Shown here: one piece after another, positions 40,797-45,822 of the stretch | How positions within the stretch are numbered: the first letter of the stretch is position 1 | How the letters are laid out: each line of letters opens with the position of its first letter | DNA from: Devosia sp. 66-14 | GTDB taxonomy: Bacteria > Pseudomonadota > Alphaproteobacteria > Rhizobiales > Devosiaceae | NCBI GenBank assembly: GCA_001899085.1 | Contig: MKVB01000006.1 | Coordinates: 53,700-99,521, forward strand | Length of the DNA stretch: 45,822 nucleotides | Direction: 5' to 3' | The notes under the pieces: model-generated | Told to the model about the DNA's origin: nothing | Databases searched by the model: none | The model's input: the letters and a program-made list of their open reading frames with translations, nothing else | Position numbers and translations under genes: made by a program

Positions 40797-41771
40797 TCAG
40801 CGGCTCAGATACTTCCTCGCCATTGTCGCCGTGTCCAGTGCAAAGCGGTCGGCATGCGATCGGGCGAGATCGGTTTCGCCATGCGAGCCGATCCAGGCCA
40901 GCAGCGCCATGCGGCGCAGCAGGATCAGCGAATCGATCATCCGGAGATCCTCCGGCTTCAGCGGCCGGACTTCCATATAGGCGCCGAGCCAGGAGCGGAT
41001 CAGTGCCGGCACCTGGGGCGAGGTTTCGATGAACGAGAGGCTTGCGGCAAGATCGTAGAGAAACCAGCCAAAGCCGGAATCGTCGAAATCGAGCAGCACC
41101 GTGTGCTCGCCGTCGACGAGCAGGTTGGCGAGCCGCATATCGGCATGGATCAGCCCGAAACGGTCGATATCGGTGCCGTAAGCCCTGAGGTCGGCGCGCA
41201 AGGCGGCGTCGAGGTCGGTCAGCGTCGTCAGGGTGTCGCCTTCGACATGCGGCGCCTTGCGCCAGTCGCCCCAGAGGCCCGAAGCATCGAGGATGCCGAC
41301 CGCATCCCAGATCGGGCGCACGAACTTGTCGGGCTGCTGCCAGCCGGCGATGTGGTTGTGCAGCGTCGCCGCATAGCGCCCGAGCGTGGCGAACAGCGGC
41401 ACCAGGTCGGCATCGGGCTGCGGTTCGGTGCCGTTCTCGAAGGCGAAAAGCGCGGCATAGCGATCCGGCGCCACTTCCTGCACGATCTCGCCATCCGCTC
41501 CCGGGATCGGCCGCGGCACCGGGATCTCGGTGTCATCGGTGATGGCCTCGAGCCAGGCGAGTTCGCTGCCAATGGCGGTCCTCGACTGGTAGCGCGGCCG
41601 GTGCAGGCGCAGCACATGACGCGCACCGCCGGCTGCGTCGATGCGGAAGGTGTGATTCTCGGAGAGGTTGATCAGCGTCGGCGTGCCACCCGCGGCAACC
41701 GGCCAGCGTTCGAGGCTGGCGGCGACGAGCGACAGTTCCTCGGGGAGCGGATCGCTGGGGGCAATATCCAA
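40797..41771 (-). CDS. APH/choline-kinase-like phosphotransferase
   Basis: 324-aa protein-kinase-like small-molecule kinase (homoserine kinase type II/SrkA branch). ATP lobe: INLSENHTFRIDAAGGARHV, LRLHRPRYQS. Catalytic loop: FGLIHADMRLANLLVDGEHT (HxD-x4-N) and metal motif VLLDFDDSGFGWFLYDLA (DFD). TTG 41771 is chosen: AGAGGA lies about 8 nt upstream and the tRNA gene occupies the DNA further up; a reading from 41951 would translate the tRNA and is wrong. Substrate unknown. It lies 28 nt downstream of tRNA-Pro and may be read from the same promoter. Confidence 0.87.
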   Translation of the reverse strand: MDIAPSDPLPEELSLVAASLERWPVAAGGTPTLINLSENHTFRIDAAGGARHVLRLHRPRYQSRTAIGSELAWLEAITDDTEIPVPRPIPGADGEIVQEVAPDRYAALFAFENGTEPQPDADLVPLFATLGRYAATLHNHIAGWQQPDKFVRPIWDAVGILDASGLWGDWRKAPHVEGDTLTTLTDLDAALRADLRAYGTDIDRFGLIHADMRLANLLVDGEHTVLLDFDDSGFGWFLYDLAASLSFIETSPQVPALIRSWLGAYMEVRPLKPEDLRMIDSLILLRRMALLAWIGSHGETDLARSHADRFALDTATMARKYLSR

Positions 41772-41799
41772 TCCGCTATCCTCTAGGCTTTGGAAGAAA

Positions 41800-41876
41800 T
41801 GGTCGGAGTGGCCGGATTTGAACCGACGACCCTTTGTCCCCCAGACAAATGCGCTACCAGGCTGCGCTACACCCCG
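41800..41876 (-). tRNA. tRNA-Pro (anticodon GGG)
   Basis: 77 bases on the minus strand with all arms: acceptor CGGGGTG/CACTCCG, D arm GTAGCGCAGCCTGGTAGCGC, anticodon arm TTTGT-CTGGGGG-ACAAA (anticodon GGG), T arm with GGTTCAAATCC, discriminator A and an encoded CCA. It reads the CCC/CCU proline codons. Confidence 0.95.
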
Positions 41877-41944
41877 ACTGGAGCGGAGGCCTACAGAAAC
41901 CAGCCTTTTGAGGCAAGAGGCATTTTTGCGGCAATGCGATCGAA

Positions 41945-41960
41945 GCGGCATAATTGCCGC
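41945..41960 (-). terminator. short hairpin after the FtsI-type gene
   Basis: GCGGCA-TAAT-TGCCGC, a 6-bp stem 12 nt beyond the stop codon at 41972; only TT follows on the minus strand, so termination would be weak. Confidence 0.3.
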
Positions 41961-41971
41961 GACGGATCGGC

Positions 41972-43711
41972 TCAGGGGCGCGCCCCGATCCGCATGAGGC
42001 GATCGTCGATACCTGCGGCGGTGCTGGGAAGCACGCCCAGCATCGGCGCGATGCGGCGGATGATCTGCCCGCTCACCACCGCAACGTTCCAGCCCGCCTC
42101 CCGCGTGGCCTGGGCGCGGTCGGCTTGGGCCTCATCCAGCATGACCAGCATGGCGTAGCGCGGGTTTTCCATCGGGAAGGCGGAGGTGAAGACCGTGACG
42201 TTCTTCGTCTTGGAGTAGCGACCATCGATCGCCTTCTCCGCCGTGCCGGTCTTGCCACCGGCGCGGTAGCCGACCGCCTCTGCCTCCATGTTACGGCCCG
42301 ACCCGAGCAGCGCATTCATGCGGAACAGGTACTTCATCTCCTCGCTCGTCCTGGCGCTGACGATCGGGCGGGCCAGTTGCTCGGCGTCCGCCTCGCTGCG
42401 GCGGAACAAGGTGGGCGGTACGAGCTTGCCCTGGTTCATCAGTGCGGCGACCGCGCTCAGCATGTGCAGCGGTGTGGCGGCAAAGCCGTAGCCATACGAA
42501 GCCGTGGCGGCGCCGACATCGGAGAAGCTTTCGGGCACTCGGGGGGCGGCGCGCTCCGGCAGTTCGATAGGCGAACGCTGGTCGAAACCGGCGGTACCGA
42601 GAAAGGCCCTGAGCCGATCCTTGCCCATTTTCTCCATGATACGGATGGTGCCGATATTGTCGGAGTAACGAAACACGTCCGACACCGACATGATCTCGTG
42701 CCGGCCGTGGTCGAGCAGGAAGCGGCCGAAGCGCACCCCTTCCCGCGCGTCGATCATGTCGCCGATGGCAACCGCCCCGCTGTCGAGCGCCGCGGCGATG
42801 GTCATGGTCTTGAAGGTCGAGCCCAGCTCGAAGGTGCCGTTGGTGATGCGGTTGAAACTGTCGGGCTGCAGCGCGGTGGCTGGGGCGTTGGGATCGAAAT
42901 CGGGCAGCGAGACCATGGCGATGATCTCACCGGTGCGCACGTCCAGCACGGCTCCCGCCGCGGCGATGGCGCGGAAGCGGGCAAGCGCGGCCAGCAACTC
43001 GCTGCGCACCACGTACTGGACCCGGGTATCGACCGACAGCATTTTCGGCTCGAGATCGGCGCCGCGGGCCAACCCCACCTCCTGCAGCACCGCCAGGTCG
43101 TCGCGATCGATGGCCAACTCCATGCCGGCAGTGCCCTGGTTGTCGACATTGACGCTGCCGATCACGTGAGCGAGTTCGGAACCTGCGGGATAGAACCGCC
43201 TGCTCTCTTCGATGAAGTCGATGCCGGGCAGGCCCAGCCGCATGACCTGCTCCTCGATGGCAGGGGTCAGCTCGCGCTTGATCCAGACGAAGCCCTTGTC
43301 GCCGCTCAGGCGCTGTCGCAGCCAGGCTTCGTCAAGGTCAGGCAGCACCGTTCGCAGTTGCGCCGCGGTGCTCGCGACGTCGACGATGCTGCGCGGCTCG
43401 GCGTAAAGCGACGGCACGCGGATATCCACGGCGACGGTGATGCCGTTGCGATCGACGATCGGCGGACGCGACGCCTGGATGACGTCGCGTGTGATGCCTT
43501 CGATAGCGTCGTCGAGCTTGACCTGCCCCAGTTGCACCAGCCGTCCGCCGATCAACAGGAAACCGGTCACCAGCAACGCGGCGACGACGGCGATCCGGCC
43601 GCGGGTGATGCGGTTGTGGCTGCGCGCCGTGCCCGTCACCTCGATGATCTGAGGATAGCTGAGGGCGGGACGCGAGGGTCCGGCCCCGTCGAAATCGTCG
43701 GCGGCGGTCAT
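41972..43711 (-). CDS. ftsI: FtsI-type class B penicillin-binding protein (peptidoglycan transpeptidase)
   Basis: 579-aa monofunctional transpeptidase, one N-terminal membrane helix (IAVVAALLVTGFLLIGGRLV, residues 40-60), then the dimerisation domain (ASRPPIVDRNGITVAVDIRV, RRFYPAGSELAHVIGSVN, TAGMELAIDRDDLAV) and transpeptidase domain with SxxK at 298-301 (GSTFKTM), SxN at 350-352 (YSDN) and KTGT at 487-490 (GGKTGT). This is the FtsI/PBP3 pattern for septal wall synthesis. No mraZ, mraW, ftsL or mur genes flank it, so it is outside a dcw cluster and could be a paralogue. ATG 43711 is preferred to a GTG at 43771 because the extra residues look unconserved. Confidence 0.92.
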   Translation of the reverse strand: MTAADDFDGAGPSRPALSYPQIIEVTGTARSHNRITRGRIAVVAALLVTGFLLIGGRLVQLGQVKLDDAIEGITRDVIQASRPPIVDRNGITVAVDIRVPSLYAEPRSIVDVASTAAQLRTVLPDLDEAWLRQRLSGDKGFVWIKRELTPAIEEQVMRLGLPGIDFIEESRRFYPAGSELAHVIGSVNVDNQGTAGMELAIDRDDLAVLQEVGLARGADLEPKMLSVDTRVQYVVRSELLAALARFRAIAAAGAVLDVRTGEIIAMVSLPDFDPNAPATALQPDSFNRITNGTFELGSTFKTMTIAAALDSGAVAIGDMIDAREGVRFGRFLLDHGRHEIMSVSDVFRYSDNIGTIRIMEKMGKDRLRAFLGTAGFDQRSPIELPERAAPRVPESFSDVGAATASYGYGFAATPLHMLSAVAALMNQGKLVPPTLFRRSEADAEQLARPIVSARTSEEMKYLFRMNALLGSGRNMEAEAVGYRAGGKTGTAEKAIDGRYSKTKNVTVFTSAFPMENPRYAMLVMLDEAQADRAQATREAGWNVAVVSGQIIRRIAPMLGVLPSTAAGIDDRLMRIGARP

Positions 43712-43862
43712 GGTCGGGTCAGCGGTGAGAGCAGTGACTGCGCAAGTTGCAGCCTGCGCGAGGTTCACCACCCCGGTCCGCCGATCAATGGCATTTGAGC
43801 CGACGGCTTAACGAATGGTTAGCGAGGTGGATGGGGCGGTGGAAAGACGGGGAATAGCCGCC

Positions 43863-44495
43863 CTATCGCCCCCTCGTCTCCACAATCTCGACCACTTTGG
43901 CGGTCTCGACCTGCATGCCGAAGCGACTGTCGTAGATGTGGTGCATCGCGTCGTGGGTAGAGTCGGCCGACGAGCAGATGGCGTCGGTGGCGATGACGAC
44001 CCGGTAGCCCAGGTCGATGGCGCCGATGACTGCGGCCATGACGCAGACCTCGGTCTCGGCGCCGGAGACGATCACGGTATCGACGCCGGCCGCCGCCAGC
44101 TCGGCATGCAGCCTGCTGCCCAGCCACGGGCTGTAGATCGGCTTGTCGACGACGCGCGCCGGCGGGGCGTGGCGAGCCAGATCAGGGATCAGCTCGAGCA
44201 GGCGGGGCTCGAGCCGGTCGCGGGTCATCGCCGCCCAGCGCTGATAGTAACGTCGCCAGGTGCCGCCGACATCATCGGCAGTGCGGGGCGGAATGAAGCG
44301 GGTGAACACCGTGCGCTCGGGCTGCATCTCCACCAGATGGACCACCTCAGGCAGTACCCGCTCCATCCATGGTGCGTGCCATTCGGTCTGTTCGGCGAAC
44401 AGCCGTTGCATATCGATGCACAAGTGAACCCAGTTGCCGCCGAGCGGGCCGAAATGCAGTCCACGCGGAGCGATAAGGTCGGTCGGGTCGGTCAT
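43863..44495 (-). CDS. isochorismatase-family cysteine hydrolase
   Basis: 210-aa protein with the catalytic triad of the family: Asp28 (LCIDMQRLFA), Lys118 (VVDKPIYSPW) and Cys151 (VSGAETEVCVMAAVIGAIDL). The cis-peptide region GAETEV is also standard. Enzymes of this class hydrolyse amides or carbamates (nicotinamidase, N-carbamoylsarcosine amidase) or isochorismate; the substrate is not evident. ATG 44495 (MTDPTDLIAPRGLHFGP) is preferred over a longer reading from 44618 whose first 41 residues do not look conserved. Confidence 0.88.
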   Translation of the reverse strand: MTDPTDLIAPRGLHFGPLGGNWVHLCIDMQRLFAEQTEWHAPWMERVLPEVVHLVEMQPERTVFTRFIPPRTADDVGGTWRRYYQRWAAMTRDRLEPRLLELIPDLARHAPPARVVDKPIYSPWLGSRLHAELAAAGVDTVIVSGAETEVCVMAAVIGAIDLGYRVVIATDAICSSADSTHDAMHHIYDSRFGMQVETAKVVEIVETRGR

Positions 44496-44651
44496 CGAGC
44501 AGAAACTGATGGGGCCCCGGCTCGGTTCCGTCACTCGCCTGTTCGGGACAACGCCCGGATTCGAAACGAATTTTTCGAGGCGAGCTGCCACGATTTTGCA
44601 GTTGGCGCGTTGTGACACACCTGCATTTCCGCAGCGTCACGGAGATTACAG

Positions 44652-44813
44652 ATGTCCGTCCTCATTGGAATTCTCATCACCTTCCTGGTCGTCGTCCTCA
44701 TCCTCTGGCTGGTACAGCGCCTGCCGGTCGACGCGCGGGTAAAGCAGATCATCCAGATCGTGGTGATCATCATCGGCATTATCTCGCTGTTGAAGTACCT
44801 GGCGGTGTTCTAG
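44652..44813 (+). CDS. Thivi_2564-like small membrane protein
   Basis: 53-aa protein with two hydrophobic helices: VLIGILITFLVVVLILWLVQ, an RLPVDARVKQ loop, then IIQIVVIIIGIISLLKYLAV. The helix-RLPVD-helix pattern is that of the small Thivi_2564 family of membrane proteins, function unknown. ATG 44652 is preceded by GGAG at 8 nt. It is divergent from the isochorismatase gene. Confidence 0.75.
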   Translation: MSVLIGILITFLVVVLILWLVQRLPVDARVKQIIQIVVIIIGIISLLKYLAVF

Positions 44814-44964
44814 GTCGCGCCGCGGGCGCAATTTCTGCTCAACTACCTGCATACGTTGATCATTTCGGTCCGGTTACAGGCCGGCTGTTGCCTTGCGGCT
44901 ACAGCCGGAGGCGCGATGTCCTGCTACATTGCCGCCATACTCAAGTCACATGTAAGGACCGATC

Positions 44965-45621
44965 GTGATCCGTAACTACGTCTTGGGCGCCGCACTTGCG
45001 CTCTGCTCGACCTCCGCCATGGCGGCCGACCTGATTATCGACACCCCCGACGTCGCCCCCGTTGCCTCTGCATACGACTGGTCCGGCTTTTACGCCGGCG
45101 TGCATATCGGCGCCGGTTCGGGCCCGGTGACTGTGCTGCCGCTGGAGCCGTTCGACGATTCGACCGCCACCGGTTGGCTGGTTGGCGGGCAGCTTGGTTA
45201 CAATGCCCAGTTCGACAGCTTCGTCCTCGGTATCGAGGGCGACATCGCCTGGTCCAACATCAACAACCAGGACGACCTCGACAACGGCTACGAAGGCGAA
45301 GTCAACGTGAACTGGCTCTCGACCCTGCGCGGTCGCGCCGGCTTCGCGGCTGACAGTGCCCTGTTCTACGTGACGGCCGGCCTTGCCGTCGCCGGCGCCG
45401 ACTACACCGACCATGACTGGGATCCCAACGAGACCCTCAGCGGCACGCATGTCGGTTGGGCTGCTGGTGCCGGCGTCGAATTTGCGGTCACCGAAGAAGT
45501 GTCGCTCAAGGCTGAGTATCTCTATGTCGATCTCGGCAAGGTCACCTACGACCTCGGCACGCCTGACGACGTTTCGTTCAACGCCCACACCTTCAAGGCC
45601 GGCGTGAACTTCCACTTCTGA
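44965..45621 (+). CDS. outer-membrane beta-barrel protein (Omp25/31 family)
   Basis: 218-aa outer-membrane protein. A Sec signal (NYVLGAALALCSTSAMAADL, cut after AMA) leads into YDWSGFYAGVHIGAGSG, the Omp25/Omp31 opening. Alternating strands follow: WLVGGQLGYNAQFDSFVLGI, TLRGRAGFAADSALFYVTAG, HVGWAAGAGVEFAVTEEVSL and the last strands KAEYLYVDLGK, HTFKAGVNFHF with the terminal Phe required for BAM assembly. The start is GTG 44965 with AAGGA 6 nt upstream. Comparable proteins are abundant surface proteins of Rhizobiales. A strong terminator follows. Confidence 0.93.
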   Translation: MIRNYVLGAALALCSTSAMAADLIIDTPDVAPVASAYDWSGFYAGVHIGAGSGPVTVLPLEPFDDSTATGWLVGGQLGYNAQFDSFVLGIEGDIAWSNINNQDDLDNGYEGEVNVNWLSTLRGRAGFAADSALFYVTAGLAVAGADYTDHDWDPNETLSGTHVGWAAGAGVEFAVTEEVSLKAEYLYVDLGKVTYDLGTPDDVSFNAHTFKAGVNFHF

Positions 45622-45641
45622 TCGCGACTTACGCGATGCAG

Positions 45642-45678
45642 GGGCCCCGCCGGTGATGCCGGCGGGGCCCTTGTGATT
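45642..45678 (+). terminator. strong intrinsic terminator after the Omp gene
   Basis: GGGCCCCGCCGG-TGATG-CCGGCGGGGCCC, a perfect 12-bp stem with a 5-nt loop, followed by TTGTGATT; 20 nt after the stop. It may also end the convergent minus-strand gene. Confidence 0.85.
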
Positions 45679-45691
45679 CAGGCGACGTGAT

Positions 45692-45822
45692 TCAGGCGAC
45701 CAGGTCGACCAGCTTCGCCTCGGTGGCGCGTACGGCATCCGCGGGACTTAGCCCGATCAGCAGCCCGCGCTGGCCACCGTTGATCAGCACCTCGTCGAAC
45801 AGTTCGGCGGTTTCGTCGATGG
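45692..45822 (-). CDS. YbaK/ProX-type aminoacyl-tRNA deacylase, 3' end only
   Basis: The last 43 codons before the stop are visible; the 5' part is beyond the right edge. The translation IDETAELFDEVLINGGQRGL, then LIGLSPADAVRATEAKLVDL and VA-stop, matches the C-terminal strand-GG-RGL-helix pattern of YbaK/prolyl-tRNA-editing domains, which hydrolyse mischarged Ala- or Cys-tRNA(Pro). The stop codon lies inside a 14-bp tandem duplication. Confidence 0.75.
   Translation of the reverse strand, partial: IDETAELFDEVLINGGQRGLLIGLSPADAVRATEAKLVDLVA

Noticed and set aside
41772-41951. Longer N-terminus for the APH-like kinase
   Set aside because: It would translate the tRNA-Pro gene (residues such as GVAQPGSAFVWGTKGRRFKS), a well-known annotation artefact.

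Overview
The window (about 46 kb, visibly GC-rich) looks like chromosomal DNA of an alphaproteobacterium of the order Hyphomicrobiales, plausibly Devosia or a close relative. This rests on the gene set (Tim44-like lipid-associated protein, DUF2842 protein beside a ctaA-type heme A synthase, long-N-terminus S9, class II GlpX), the intergenic palindromic repeats and the iron-box type. Taxonomy is inference; no rRNA gene is present. There is no transposase, integrase, phage gene or CRISPR array. The genes are dense and most antisense reading frames are GC-driven shadows.

Left part (1-6.3 kb): an aldo/keto reductase cut by the left edge and a Gfo/Idh/MocA oxidoreductase on the minus strand; a transglutaminase-like protein; then a plus-strand operon of ArsR regulator, RibD-C reductase-like protein, SRPBCC protein and two alpha/beta hydrolases. 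The ArsR promoter carries repeated CTTAA blocks and may give a leaderless transcript. 6.3-10.4 kb: a complete FecBCDE-type iron-chelate ABC transporter on the minus strand with a TGA-N9-TCA iron-type box. 10.4-16.5 kb: two small unknown proteins, a nucleoside hydrolase, a cyclopropane-fatty-acid synthase-like methyltransferase, RecJ and a cupin.

16.6-25.9 kb: a Tim44-like protein, GlpX, a homoserine dehydrogenase with an extra N-terminal HTH-like domain, two tandem orphan iron-chelate binding proteins with a second copy of the same iron box, an AlaC/DapL-type aminotransferase, an SdpI/SdpR-like membrane protein and repressor pair, and a GT4 glycosyltransferase. 26-31.4 kb: a DUF2264 protein, rplM-rpsI with a clear sigma70 promoter, heme A synthase, a DUF2842 protein and a divergent MurA-family protein.

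30.1-40 kb is an exopolysaccharide locus in two divergent arms. The minus arm has a Wzc/GumC-like chain-length protein with a degenerate kinase domain, a polysaccharide deacetylase and the MurA-like enolpyruvyl transferase. The plus arm has a Wza-like export lipoprotein, a GT4 glycosyltransferase, an undecaprenyl-phosphate sugar phosphotransferase, a Wzy/WaaL-like membrane protein and a stand-alone cyclic-nucleotide-binding-domain protein. No flippase is visible. The right end holds a metallophosphoesterase, an APH-like phosphotransferase, tRNA-Pro(GGG), an FtsI-type transpeptidase outside any dcw cluster, an isochorismatase-like hydrolase, a 53-residue membrane protein, an Omp25/31-like beta-barrel and the 3' end of a YbaK-type deacylase gene.

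The best leads are the HTH-homoserine dehydrogenase fusion with hairpins in its leader, the iron box shared by a full ABC system and an orphan pair of binding proteins, the iterated ArsR operator, and the polysaccharide operon combining a kinase-dead co-polymerase, a deacetylase and a MurA-like enzyme.
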